A stretch of DNA of 26,883 nt from an uncultured Prevotella sp. (GCA_934229335.1 CAKQDQ010000022.1:1-26883), one strand, 5' to 3'. Counted from the first letter of the stretch, positions 1-8,273 are shown. Program-made: numbers and translations. The notes: generated by a model not told the origin, from the sequence alone.

Positions 1-571
1 AGATGTGATTATATCCATCGTTACCCACAGCGTATGACACGTAGCCACCTTTCTTACTGTCAACCGTTTTGGTGACTATGTTCACGGTACCACCCACAGA
101 TGGCACTGCCACCTTGCTGGCACCGAGACCACGTTGCGTCTGCATATAGCGCACCATCTCGCCCAGTCCTGCCCAGTTACTCCAGTAAAGACCACCGTGC
201 TCCATATCGTTGACAGGAACACCGTTAACCATTACAGCAACGTTAGAACTCTGGAAACCACGCATATTTAGTTTAGAGTCACCGTAAGCACCGCTGTTCT
301 TAGTAGCGTAAATGCCAGGAGTCTGGTTCAGCATCTCAGGAAGTTCATTGTTACCAAGTTTCTCTTCTACCTGTTTGCTGTCTACGTTACTCATGGCTAT
401 AGGCGTTTTACGCGCAATACCACGTGGTGCTGTGACGGTGATATTCTCAATCATCACGTTCGTTTCTTTGTCATCGTCATTGACGTTATTTGTCTTTGTA
501 GTTTGTGCTTGTGTGTTGGTAGCCGCGATAACAGCCAGTCCCAATGATATAGCGATTGATTTCGTTTCCAA
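1..571 (-). CDS. TonB-dependent receptor, N-terminal part (cut by window edge)
   Basis: This is the first ~190 codons of an outer-membrane receptor that imports a ligand using TonB energy; the rest lies left of the window. After a short signal peptide (charged start, hydrophobic core about residues 5-16, QAQ near the cleavage site) comes a plug domain. Visible plug features include PEMLNQTPGIYA, the NMRGF segment, VMVNGVPVNDMEHGG, and a GGTVNIVTK stretch that ends the plug. No carboxypeptidase-regulatory-like domain precedes the plug, which is unlike SusC-type receptors. The start is inferred as TTG at 571. An in-frame TAA lies six codons upstream and no ATG occurs between the two, while TTG gives a good signal peptide. 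The ligand cannot be told from this part. Confidence 0.85.
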   Translation of the reverse strand, partial: METKSIAISLGLAVIAATNTQAQTTKTNNVNDDDKETNVMIENITVTAPRGIARKTPIAMSNVDSKQVEEKLGNNELPEMLNQTPGIYATKNSGAYGDSKLNMRGFQSSNVAVMVNGVPVNDMEHGGLYWSNWAGLGEMVRYMQTQRGLGASKVAVPSVGGTVNIVTKTVDSKKGGYVSYAVGNDGYNHI

Positions 572-761
572 AGTGTATTGTATTAGTCGTTAAACTTATT
601 TCGGGGACAGTAAAATTCTTTCTCTCTCCTTATTTATTATTATCTCTCTATAAAAAGACGAAGCATCGTTTCGTGTTGAGGTATTTTCAGTATAGCGAAG
701 TAAAATGGATACTTAGGTAATCCGATATGATATATAGTCCAAATATAAAAAGATGTAATAA

Positions 762-818
762 TAATGTTTGGCAGCCTACATGAAGCCTGTTCTTCTGTGT
801 GCAGACTACCAAACATTA
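762..818 (-). terminator. Inverted repeat downstream of typA, probable terminator
   Basis: The arms at 762-774 and 806-818 form a 13-bp stem around a 31-nt loop. On the minus strand the only imperfect position is a U-G wobble, whereas on the plus strand it is a C-A mismatch, so the structure suits minus-strand RNA. It begins 19 bases after the typA stop, and T-rich sequence follows on the minus strand. The long loop makes it an atypical intrinsic terminator. Confidence 0.45.
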
Positions 819-836
819 TGTATTTTTGATTAGGAA

Positions 837-2639
837 CTATTCCTTATTAGCGCGTTTACGCTCCAAATGGTCGAGGATGATCTTACGCATACGCATAGAT
901 TTAGGTGTTACCTCAACCAACTCGTCAGCCTTGATGTACTCTAAAGCCTCTTCCAATGAGAGGACAGTCTTAGGCACAATGCGTGCCTTGTCGTCAGAAC
1001 CTGAAGCACGAGTGTTAGTAAGCTGCTTAGCTTTTGTAACGTTTATCACAAGGTCGTTGTCGTGAACGTGCTCGCCAACTACCTCACCAGCATAAACATC
1101 GTCGCCTGGATCGATAAAGAACTTGCCACGATCTTGCAGCTTGTCGATAGAGTAAGCGTAGGCGTTACCTGTCTCCATGGCAATCATCGAACCGTTCATG
1201 CGGCGTATTATCTCGCCCTTGTATGGCTGATACTCCTTGAAGCGGTGAGCCATGATAGCCTCACCCTGGCTTGCTGTGAGCACATTGGTACGCAGACCTA
1301 TGATGCCACGTGAAGGAATGTCAAACTCTATGTCGACGCGGTCGCCCATAGTCTGCATGGATGTCATCTCACCCTTACGACGAGTTACCATGTCTATCAT
1401 CTTAGAAGCAAACTCCTCAGGAACGTTAATGGTCAGTTCCTCAATAGGTTCACACTTCTCTCCGTCAATCTCTTTGTAGATAACCTGTGGCTGACCCACT
1501 TGAAGTTCGTAGCCCTCACGACGCATTGTCTCGATAAGCACAGAGAGATGCAGCACACCACGACCTGAGACAATCCACTTATCAGTAGTATCTTCAAATG
1601 GTCTTACGCGCAGAGCGAGGTTCTTCTCCAACTCCTTCTGCAGACGGTCGTTAATGTGGCGTGACGTAACAAACTTACCTTCTTTACCGAAGAAAGGAGA
1701 GTCGTTGATGGTGAAGAGCATTGACATTGTAGGTTCATCAATAGCAATAGGTGGCAATGGCTCTGGGTTCTCGAAGTCACAGATAGTGTCACCTATCTCA
1801 AACTTCTCCAATCCGATTATAGCGCAGATGTCACCGCTCTCGGCTTCGGGCACCTTTGTGTGTCCCATACCATCGAACACGTGAACTTCCTTAATCTTAG
1901 TCTTCTCCATAGAGCCGTCGCGGTGAGCGATAGTAACGTTCATTCCCTCCTTCAAAGTGCCGCGTTTGATGCGACCTACGGCGATACGGCCAGTATAACT
2001 TGAATAGTCAAGAGAAGTAATAAGCATCTGTGGAGTACCTTCTTCCACATGTGGCTTAGGTATAATCTCTACAATCTTGTCGAGAAGATAGTCGATGTTG
2101 TCTGTTGGTTTGCTGTAATCCTCAGCCATCCATCCGTTTTTCGCAGAGCCATATACTACTGGGAAGTCCAGCTGATCCTCGGTTGCGTTGAGAGAGAACA
2201 TAAGGTCGAAGACCATTTCGTACACCTCTTCTGGGCGGCAGTTAGGCTTATCCACCTTGTTTACTACCACGATAGGCTTTAAACCTATCTGTAGAGCCTT
2301 CTGAAGCACAAAACGTGTCTGTGGCATAGGACCCTCAAAGGCATCAACGAGCAATATGCAGCCGTCAGCCATGTTGAGCACTCGCTCCACTTCACCACCG
2401 AAGTCAGAGTGTCCCGGAGTGTCGATAATATTAATCTTTGTTCCTTTCCAGTTAATGGATACGTTCTTTGAAAGTATCGTTATGCCTCTTTCTCTCTCAA
2501 GGTCATTGGCATCAAGTACCTGACCAGAATTGTCCTGTCCTTCACGGAAAAGCTTACCTGCGAGCATCATCTTATCCACGAGAGTTGTCTTACCGTGGTC
2601 TACGTGTGCGATGATGGCGATGTTTCTAATATCCTGCAT
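837..2639 (-). CDS. typA: Translational GTPase TypA/BipA
   Basis: This is a ribosome-binding GTPase of the EF-G/LepA superfamily, implicated in ribosome assembly and in growth under stress or cold. The G motifs are clear: AHVDHGKTT at residues 11-19 (P-loop), RGITI 51-55 (switch I), DTPGH 73-77 (switch II) and NKVD 127-130 (base recognition). A beta-barrel domain II, EF-G-like domains and the family-specific C-terminal region (SRGIIGLRT onward) follow. The length of 600 aa is normal. A longer reading from TTG at 2672 would add 11 residues, but that TTG lies inside the promoter -7 element, so the start is ATG at 2639 (MQDIRNIA). It has its own promoter and a likely downstream hairpin, so it is probably monocistronic. 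Confidence 0.97.
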   Translation of the reverse strand: MQDIRNIAIIAHVDHGKTTLVDKMMLAGKLFREGQDNSGQVLDANDLERERGITILSKNVSINWKGTKINIIDTPGHSDFGGEVERVLNMADGCILLVDAFEGPMPQTRFVLQKALQIGLKPIVVVNKVDKPNCRPEEVYEMVFDLMFSLNATEDQLDFPVVYGSAKNGWMAEDYSKPTDNIDYLLDKIVEIIPKPHVEEGTPQMLITSLDYSSYTGRIAVGRIKRGTLKEGMNVTIAHRDGSMEKTKIKEVHVFDGMGHTKVPEAESGDICAIIGLEKFEIGDTICDFENPEPLPPIAIDEPTMSMLFTINDSPFFGKEGKFVTSRHINDRLQKELEKNLALRVRPFEDTTDKWIVSGRGVLHLSVLIETMRREGYELQVGQPQVIYKEIDGEKCEPIEELTINVPEEFASKMIDMVTRRKGEMTSMQTMGDRVDIEFDIPSRGIIGLRTNVLTASQGEAIMAHRFKEYQPYKGEIIRRMNGSMIAMETGNAYAYSIDKLQDRGKFFIDPGDDVYAGEVVGEHVHDNDLVINVTKAKQLTNTRASGSDDKARIVPKTVLSLEEALEYIKADELVEVTPKSMRMRKIILDHLERKRANKE

Positions 2640-2669
2640 CTTTTTTATAAAATATGTATAAACTTGATG

Positions 2670-2700
2670 CAAAGGTACTGCTTTTTTATAAAATTAACAA
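2670..2700 (-). promoter_or_regulatory. Bacteroidota-type promoter of typA
   Basis: Reading the minus strand, a TTG (-33 element, 2698-2700) is followed by a 20-nt spacer and TACCTTTG (-7 element, TAnnTTTG consensus, 2670-2677). Transcription would start near 2663. This rules out the upstream TTG start of typA and leaves a leader of about 25 nt. Confidence 0.8.
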
Positions 2701-2815
2701 GTCTATTTGAGTTTTTTTTAATATAATAACTGTAAAAATGACATAAGGCAGTTTTCTTGTGCGTCTTATGCGGAAATATAGGTCGAAAAAGCACATTCAG
2801 CGGAGTCCAATGTTA

Positions 2816-3796
2816 TCAAAACACAGGCTTCTTGTCTTTCTTTGCTACTACGCTGTTGTCCACGTAGGGCCATCCGTCCTTCCAGTTTATGCGCACCAGC
2901 CATACCTGTCGTCCTTTGTCTGGGTCGTTAGTGGAATATCCGTGCACAGGCATCCAATCGGTACCTGCGTCGTCTGTTACAATCTCTCCGTTGTGACCAG
3001 GGCCTGTCACGAGTGTATCACCGTGAAGCATAACGTCATAGTGTCCACTTAGCATACGTTTACCTGCCTTTGTTCTATATGGTCCAAATAGGTTCTCTGA
3101 ACGTCCGTACACCACTCTGTATGTGCTCTTCGCTCCGAAGCAGCATGAGCCTTGAGAACCAAAGAGGTAATAGTATTTTCCGCGTTTATGAATATACGTT
3201 CCTTCCATGAAGTTGCCAGCTATGCGCTTCTTATGTGCGCCAGGTTTAATACGTAGTCCATCGTCTGTAAGTTCTATGCCGTAGATGCCGTGAAAACTGC
3301 CCCAAAAGAGATACTTGTGCCCATTATCCTCGATGTAAAACGGGTCGATGGAGTTCTGAACGCCTATTTCCTTGCTTATGAACATATTGCCGTGGTCCAT
3401 GAATGGTCCCTCTGGACTGTCGGCAGTGGCAACACCTACGCCGCAAGTCCAGTCGCCTTCCCATTCTGACTTCGAGTAATATAGTACGTATTTGCCATTA
3501 ATTATGTTAATGTCTGGTGCCCATATACCCCCGTCAGGGTTCCATAATGGGCGTGAATAGTTATCGAACACCGTGCCCACCAGACTCCAGTTTACGAGGT
3601 CTGTAGACTTATATATCGGCACATTGTATGTGTCTTCCGTGGCGTAAAGATAAAAGTTGCCATCGGCAGCCCTAATGACGGTAGGGTCGGGGGCACTGTT
3701 TGCAATGACGGGATTGCTGAAAGTGTTATCAGCGTGGCATATGGTTGAGGCAAAGCAGAGGGCTATGCCACAGAGAGTGCTGCGTAGTTTTGTCAT
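2816..3796 (-). CDS. Secreted glycoside hydrolase family 43 protein
   Basis: This is a five-bladed beta-propeller glycosidase, probably an arabinofuranosidase, arabinanase or beta-xylosidase acting on arabinoxylan or arabinan. The start at 3796 gives a signal peptide (MTKLRST, hydrophobic core, cleavage near CHA-D). The longer reading to 3844 would put 16 residues before it and overlap the upstream gene. The three GH43 acids are visible: general base D37 in SAPDPTV, pKa modulator D151 in NSIDPFY, and general acid E198 in FMEGTYI. WAPDI (92-96) is also typical. At 326 aa it is a single catalytic domain without a binding module. It lies 32 bp downstream of the AAA-ATPase gene with no clear promoter between, so the two may be co-transcribed. 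The substrate cannot be fixed from sequence alone. Confidence 0.9.
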   Translation of the reverse strand: MTKLRSTLCGIALCFASTICHADNTFSNPVIANSAPDPTVIRAADGNFYLYATEDTYNVPIYKSTDLVNWSLVGTVFDNYSRPLWNPDGGIWAPDINIINGKYVLYYSKSEWEGDWTCGVGVATADSPEGPFMDHGNMFISKEIGVQNSIDPFYIEDNGHKYLFWGSFHGIYGIELTDDGLRIKPGAHKKRIAGNFMEGTYIHKRGKYYYLFGSQGSCCFGAKSTYRVVYGRSENLFGPYRTKAGKRMLSGHYDVMLHGDTLVTGPGHNGEIVTDDAGTDWMPVHGYSTNDPDKGRQVWLVRINWKDGWPYVDNSVVAKKDKKPVF

Positions 3797-3828
3797 GATG
3801 TTATGATAATATTTGTCTTGATATGCGC

Positions 3829-5610
3829 CTATACCTCTTCGCAAACCACCATCTCCGTGCCTTTATACACCACGATAATCTTGTGCAGTTGCGTGTTTTT
3901 GACGGCAGACGTTACCACTTCGCTCTGTGCATAGCGGTTAACCTGCGTGATGGCATCTTGATATAATTGCTGCACATGAGCGTCAGTGTCCTTTGCTTTG
4001 GCATACTTCAGTTCCACGATGTATGAATGAAGCATATCGGGGAAGTTGTCTATGAGTGGACAAAGGAATATGTCCGCATACCCCTCTTGCGTATCTTGCT
4101 CTGAGATAGGGCGGTAAAACTTATTGTCGCAGGTCATGGCGAGCGTGAAACCGTGCACGAAGTACTCGCCTTTTTGGTGGTCGCGCTGCGATGAATACGT
4201 GTGCAGCCTGTCGGCAATGTATTGGAAGTATGGTTTCCATTTTGCTTCATAAGCCAATTCACTCTCAAGGTTACCTTTTTCGTAGGCATTATACTCCAAA
4301 TCGTTCTCTTTGTAAGTGTCGAGAAGGTATCTGAAAATCTGCTCGCGCACCACCTCGTTTGGAATGACGAACTTGGTCTTACCCTTGTGCTGTCCGTCGA
4401 TGGTCACCATGCCAAAATAATACAGTAGGCTCACAAAGTTGTCAGGGTCGGCTATTGTTTCTGCAGGGAAACCTGTCTTTAGGTCACCCGTTACGAAACC
4501 GTCCTCTACGAGTTGCTGTATGACAGAGGCGTCATGGGCGAACTCTTTGTCCTTGCGAATGAGCATACGTAGTTTGTTATAGTCCAGGCGTATGTTCTCC
4601 TCTATCATGTTTTCTGGTATTGCTCCGCAATTTCTGATATAGTTATCAATGAAGTATAAAACCATGTTAGAGTTATACATCGTTGTCTTTCCGTATGCAG
4701 CCTTAGCAAAACAATAGTTGTCGTACCATGGTTTCATCAACTTTATCAGTTCATCTACCGTGTAAGTGTGCAAGTTGAGAGTGTCGGTGTAATATGTAAG
4801 CATATCGCGCACTTCTTCTTCTGTGAATCCAGTCATCTCGTTGAACTCGTACGACAATGAATAGTTTGTGCCGATGTTGAAGCCACTGGTAAGGTCGTCC
4901 ATCGTTACAGGACTGACGCCAGTAACGAAAACACGCTCCAACGTGTTGTCTGTAGCCGACTTAATGGTGTCGAAGAACTTGCGTAGGTACCCCGTTCCGT
5001 GTGTCTCCGCCTTGTAACTGTTGAGGCATTCTGGTTCAGCGAGAATAGTATTGGTAAAGTGGTCGTACTCGTCGATGAAGAGGTACACCTTCTGCCCGCT
5101 TTTCTTACACTCCTTGCAGAGATAGTCCAACTGCTCCGCTGCACCGTCCTTCTTGTTCATCTCCTCCTTTATGCCGGCAGGAAGATACTGCGAATATACG
5201 TCGCAGAAGAAGTTAAACTCCGTATTGCAGTGTGCGTCGAGACTCTTCTTGTAGTTCTCGAGGTTAGCGTCCACTACGGCAAAGTTCAGCGAAATAATTA
5301 GGTATGTATTGTGTTCTGGCGTAGGATTCTCGCCAATATACAGTCCTCCGAACAGTTCTTCAAACCTATCCGCCATGTTAACGTCGTAATACTGCTTTAG
5401 CATAGAGAGCGTTAGACTCTTACCGAAGCGACGTGGGCGGATAAAAAAGAAAAACATATTGGCTCTTTCAATATCCTCTATAAAGTAGGTTTTGTCAACA
5501 TAATAGCAATCCCTTTCCCTTACGCTGACAAAGTTCATCATTCCGTAAGGGATACGTTTGCGATATATATGGTTTCTTCTGGCTAACCTTCTTTCTATAC
5601 TGCTGTTCAT
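3829..5610 (-). CDS. AAA-ATPase-like protein with C-terminal PD-(D/E)XK nuclease-like domain
   Basis: This belongs to a family that is very common in gut Bacteroidota and has no settled function (AAA-ATPase_like plus PDDEXK_9 architecture). The N-terminal half has the family signature YYVDKTYFI followed by RPRRFGKS (58-65, P-loop-like) and the Walker-B-like LFIDEYD (D180-D183). The C-terminal region has GYADIFLC followed by YIVELKYAK, fitting the D...ExK pattern of PD-(D/E)XK enzymes. The start is placed at ATG 5610 (593 aa). The reading to 5682 runs upstream through the predicted -7 promoter element, so those residues cannot all be made. The gene is a distant paralogue of the one at 10248-11834, with which it shares promoter sequence. 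A nucleic-acid-related or defence role is plausible but unproven. Confidence 0.85.
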   Translation of the reverse strand: MNSSIERRLARRNHIYRKRIPYGMMNFVSVRERDCYYVDKTYFIEDIERANMFFFFIRPRRFGKSLTLSMLKQYYDVNMADRFEELFGGLYIGENPTPEHNTYLIISLNFAVVDANLENYKKSLDAHCNTEFNFFCDVYSQYLPAGIKEEMNKKDGAAEQLDYLCKECKKSGQKVYLFIDEYDHFTNTILAEPECLNSYKAETHGTGYLRKFFDTIKSATDNTLERVFVTGVSPVTMDDLTSGFNIGTNYSLSYEFNEMTGFTEEEVRDMLTYYTDTLNLHTYTVDELIKLMKPWYDNYCFAKAAYGKTTMYNSNMVLYFIDNYIRNCGAIPENMIEENIRLDYNKLRMLIRKDKEFAHDASVIQQLVEDGFVTGDLKTGFPAETIADPDNFVSLLYYFGMVTIDGQHKGKTKFVIPNEVVREQIFRYLLDTYKENDLEYNAYEKGNLESELAYEAKWKPYFQYIADRLHTYSSQRDHQKGEYFVHGFTLAMTCDNKFYRPISEQDTQEGYADIFLCPLIDNFPDMLHSYIVELKYAKAKDTDAHVQQLYQDAITQVNRYAQSEVVTSAVKNTQLHKIIVVYKGTEMVVCEEV

Positions 5611-5641
5611 CTCGATGATAAATTGTTTCTGTTTTTGAGTG

Positions 5642-5649
5642 CAAATATA
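5642..5649 (-). promoter_or_regulatory. -7 element of the first AAA-ATPase gene
   Basis: On the minus strand TATATTTG matches TAnnTTTG exactly and lies 31 bases before the ATG at 5610. No good TTTG is visible at the -33 distance. The 20 bases 5641-5660 are identical to those around the promoter of the paralogous gene (10158-10177). Confidence 0.6.
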
Positions 5650-5814
5650 GTAAAAATATTCCTGTTTTTGATGTTTTGTCAAGAAAAATGTGTGTGTTTC
5701 AATAATTCTTTGTACCTTTACACTCGGATTAGGCTTCGTGCTTTGTCCAAGACATCGTTGGTAAAAAAAGCATTCGCTATTATTTCGCGTTTAGCCAAGA
5801 GCGTAGGAAACTCA

Positions 5815-5845
5815 TTTGGAAATAACAAGCACGGAAATAATATGT
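5815..5845 (+). promoter_or_regulatory. Possible promoter of the structured RNA
   Basis: TTTG at 5815-5818, a 19-nt gap, then TAATATGT at 5838-5845, an imperfect match to TAnnTTTG. The predicted start would fall close to the first paired base of the folded region (5850). A second weak candidate, TACCTTTA at 5713-5720, could give a longer leader. Confidence 0.3.
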
Positions 5846-5849
5846 GACA

Positions 5850-6023
5850 GGTGGCTCGTATACATACGTCTCGTATGGGGAAGAAGTCGCCCGATCTACC
5901 TTATAAAGCAATGCATACACGCAATAGGCGTGATGTGTTCTTGTGGTAGATCTGGGGCTTCCTTTCCTACGCCGCCCCGTGCTAAACGCGATAAGAGGCA
6001 TCACGCCATTATTGTGTTTTAGC
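5850..6023 (+). ncRNA. Candidate structured non-coding RNA upstream of the methyltransferase gene
   Basis: No convincing protein is encoded here, but the plus strand folds by eye into two strong structures. The first is a rod: GGTGGC (5850-5855) pairs with GCCGCC (5971-5976). Inside it, GGAAGAA (5879-5885) pairs with TTC and TTCC on the far side with a small bulge, GCCC (5889-5892) pairs with GGGC (5955-5958), and GATCTACC (5893-5900) pairs with GGTAGATC (5945-5952). A tip hairpin pairs CAT-CACGC with GCGTGATG around a bulged A (about 5914-5933). The second is a 3' hairpin: CCG and GCTAAACGCGATAA (5977-5994) pair with TTATTGTG and TTTAGC plus CGG (6009-6023), with small bulges and a GGC/GCC tip. 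The rod with a lopsided internal bubble resembles 6S RNA, but no conserved sequence confirms that. It could also be the leader of the downstream operon. Confidence 0.5.
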
Positions 6024-6024
6024 G

Positions 6025-6069
6025 GATTGATAGTAGTATGCCGATGTCTTGTTTCGTAAACTATCAATC
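6025..6069. repeat. 10-bp perfect inverted repeat in the methyltransferase leader
   Basis: GATTGATAGT (6025-6034) and its exact complement ACTATCAATC (6060-6069) flank a 25-nt loop. The right arm ends 6 bases before the methyltransferase ATG. It could be an operator for autoregulation or an RNA hairpin affecting translation. It has no T-tract, so it is not an obvious terminator. Confidence 0.6.
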
Positions 6070-6075
6070 ATACTT

Positions 6076-7152
6076 ATGGCAAACAAGAATTTGAACGCTG
6101 CGAAAGTGGCTAAGAAGGATGAGTTTTACACTCAACTTTCTGACATTGAGCGTGAGTTACAGCATTATTGGCAGCATTTTCGTGGTAAGGTGGTGCTGTG
6201 CAACTGTGACGACCCCTATGAGAGTAATTTCTTTAAGTATTTCGCTCTTCGCTTCAATCAATTAGGATTGAAGAAACTTATCTGCACTTGTTATAACGGT
6301 TCGCCAGTGCAAGGCAACGAGTTGATGCTCCATTTTGAAGGCTTTGACGACGATGAACCAAAGAAGATAGCATACAAGGTGGAGATAACCGAGGTAAAAG
6401 ACGAGAATGGTGACGGTGCAGTAGACTTGTCAGACGTACGCTATCTTCTACAAAACGACAAGAACGTTATGTCAACATTATCGACAGGCGACTTTCGTTC
6501 CGTGGAGTGTATAGAACTACTAAAGCAGGCAGATGTGGTAGTAACGAATCCTCCGTTCTCCCTTTTTCGTGAGTATATAGGGCAACTGATGGAGTATGGG
6601 AAAAAGTTTGTTATCGTAGGACATCAAAATGCTATAACATATAAGGAAGTATTCCCACTGATAAAGAATAATCAAGTATGGCTTGGATATGGATTTAAGG
6701 GGTCAGCGGCTCACTTTTATTCTCCATACGATGACACAGCGACAGCCAATAACCACAAAGAAAATATGATTAGGGTATCAGGAGTGAATTGGTTTACTAA
6801 TTTAGAAATACCTAAACGAAATGAAGAAATGGAATTAGTGTGCCGCTTTTCAAGTGACGAATACCCCAAATATGATAACTATAATGCGATAAATATTAGT
6901 AGAACTCAAGATATACCTTACGATTATGAAGGGCTGATGGGTGTCCCTATAACTTTCTTAGATAAATATAATCCTGCTCAATTTGATATTATATGGCAGG
7001 CGAGCGGTAATACAAGAGCCTCTGCACCTCAAGATATTTTACAAGGAATGGGATACAAAATGCACCCAGAAGATAGAGGCGGGTGTGGTGTGATAAATGG
7101 AAAACGCCAATACAGTAGAATTATAATTCGTAATAAATTTCCTCGAGTATGA
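6076..7152 (+). CDS. EcoRI-type adenine-specific DNA methyltransferase
   Basis: This is predicted to transfer a methyl group from S-adenosylmethionine to adenine N6 in DNA. It closely follows M.EcoRI in layout: KKDEFYTQ (13-20), VLCNCDDP (40-47), GDFRS (138-142), motif IV VVTNPPFSLFREY with NPPF at 158-161, then PKYDNYNAIN and LMGVPITFLDKYNP near the C terminus. It is 358 aa against 326 aa for M.EcoRI; the extra length includes an insert around residues 105-130. The start at 6076 (MANKNLN) is chosen because it aligns with the family and lies after the inverted repeat; the ATG at 6049 would add nine residues overlapping it. Its stop overlaps the start of the DUF262-HNH gene. The C-terminal half is distinctly more AT-rich than the N-terminal half. 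GAATTC specificity is possible but not shown. Confidence 0.92.
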   Translation: MANKNLNAAKVAKKDEFYTQLSDIERELQHYWQHFRGKVVLCNCDDPYESNFFKYFALRFNQLGLKKLICTCYNGSPVQGNELMLHFEGFDDDEPKKIAYKVEITEVKDENGDGAVDLSDVRYLLQNDKNVMSTLSTGDFRSVECIELLKQADVVVTNPPFSLFREYIGQLMEYGKKFVIVGHQNAITYKEVFPLIKNNQVWLGYGFKGSAAHFYSPYDDTATANNHKENMIRVSGVNWFTNLEIPKRNEEMELVCRFSSDEYPKYDNYNAINISRTQDIPYDYEGLMGVPITFLDKYNPAQFDIIWQASGNTRASAPQDILQGMGYKMHPEDRGGCGVINGKRQYSRIIIRNKFPRV

Positions 7153-8273
7153 TGACAATCAAACAAATAAGTGTTACCGTAGGCGATATAACCAAGGGCT
7201 ACATCGACAATGACGACCAAGGAGTGCGTGGATATAACGGTCTGCTTGACATTCGTCCGCCATATCAACGCGAGTTTATATACAACGAAAAAGAGCAGCA
7301 AGCCGTAATAAATACCGTACTGCAAGGCTATCCGCTCAACGTGATGTATTGGGTTAAACGTAGTGACGACGCAGAGTGCCCATACGAAGTAATGGACGGA
7401 CAGCAGCGCACGCTGTCGCTGTGCGAGTATGTTGCAGGCAAGTTTGCGTTTGACTTCAAAAATTTCTTTAATCAACCAGTAGATGTTCAGACAAAAATCC
7501 TCAACTATGAACTGACCGTTTACGTGTGCGAAGGTGAAGAGTCAGAAAAACTTGAGTGGTTCCAAACAATCAATATCGCAGGAAAACCGCTGAACGAACA
7601 AGAGATACGCAATGCCATCTACGCTGGACCGTTTGTTAGTGACGCTAAGAGACGTTTTTCAAAGAATAACTGTGCAGCCTATCGCCTTGGTAAAGACCTT
7701 GTCAATGGCTCGCCCATACGCCAAGACTTCTTTAAGAAAGCCTTGGCGTGGATGGCAGACCATGAGACACGTCGTGGCAAACCGCAGACAGTAGTTGGCT
7801 ATATGGCAACACATCAGCATGACATTAATGCGGGACAGTTATGGACTTATTTTCAGAATGTGCTGAACTGGACACTTTCTATGTTTAATATAAAAAAGTT
7901 CAAGAAGATAATGAAGGGCTTAGACTGGGCAAGATTCTATGATGAATACCATGAGGTGCCACTCGATATAGAGTCGATGGAAAGAAGAATAAGCAAACTC
8001 ATAGGCGATGATGAGATAGAAAAGCAAGGAGGTATAATACCGTATGTGTTGACGGGTGATGAGCATTACCTCGACCTTCGTGCCTTTCCCGACAAGATGA
8101 AACTTGCAGTATGGGAGAAGCAGAACCACAAATGTGCCCTCTGCGGTAAGGAGTTTGATATTGAGTTTATGGAAGGCGACCATATAACGCCGTGGCGTGA
8201 TGGCGGAAGAACAACCATAGAGAACTGTCAAATGCTTTGTAAGGAGTGTAACAGACGGAAAGGCTGTAAATAA
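7149..8273 (+). CDS. DUF262 domain protein with C-terminal HNH endonuclease domain
   Basis: The N-terminal DUF262 domain (the GmrS/ParB-Srx-like fold found in GmrSD and BrxU restriction enzymes) shows the paired motifs RPPYQREF (PYQR at 38-41) and VMDGQQRTLSL (DGQQR at 83-87), which in relatives bind or hydrolyse NTP. The C-terminal domain is an HNH nuclease with zinc-type cysteines C329, C332, C364 and C367, DH at 344-345, N359 and N368 (CNRRKG). The start overlaps the methyltransferase stop (ATGA), and a second in-frame ATG follows directly at 7152, so translation is probably coupled. Position and domains suggest it is the restriction partner of the methyltransferase, which makes this a candidate two-gene restriction-modification or phage-defence unit. 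That pairing is inference. Confidence 0.85.
   Translation: MMTIKQISVTVGDITKGYIDNDDQGVRGYNGLLDIRPPYQREFIYNEKEQQAVINTVLQGYPLNVMYWVKRSDDAECPYEVMDGQQRTLSLCEYVAGKFAFDFKNFFNQPVDVQTKILNYELTVYVCEGEESEKLEWFQTINIAGKPLNEQEIRNAIYAGPFVSDAKRRFSKNNCAAYRLGKDLVNGSPIRQDFFKKALAWMADHETRRGKPQTVVGYMATHQHDINAGQLWTYFQNVLNWTLSMFNIKKFKKIMKGLDWARFYDEYHEVPLDIESMERRISKLIGDDEIEKQGGIIPYVLTGDEHYLDLRAFPDKMKLAVWEKQNHKCALCGKEFDIEFMEGDHITPWRDGGRTTIENCQMLCKECNRRKGCK

Noticed and set aside
2640..2672. N-terminal extension of TypA from TTG at 2672
   Set aside because: The TTG is part of the -7 promoter element and the extension is not typical of the family.
2742..2770. Possible terminator after the GH43 gene
   Set aside because: The CATAAG/CTTATG stem is only 6 bp, has a mismatch when extended on the minus strand, and carries only a short T-run; too weak to list.
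3797..3844. Longer start for the GH43 protein
   Set aside because: It would place 16 residues before the signal peptide and overlap the upstream gene's stop.
5850..6023. tmRNA, SRP RNA or RNase P RNA
   Set aside because: None of the conserved sequence blocks of these RNAs could be recognised. Only the rod-like shape recalls 6S RNA, and this is left as a hypothesis.
5780..6067. Open frames on both strands through the folded region (95 aa minus, 68 aa plus)
   Set aside because: They have no promoter or recognisable domain, and their composition is what paired RNA arms would give. The base-pairing explains the sequence better than a protein does.
7029..7475. 148-codon minus-strand open frame across the methyltransferase/DUF262 junction
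   Set aside because: It is antisense to two clear genes and has no motif or start context.
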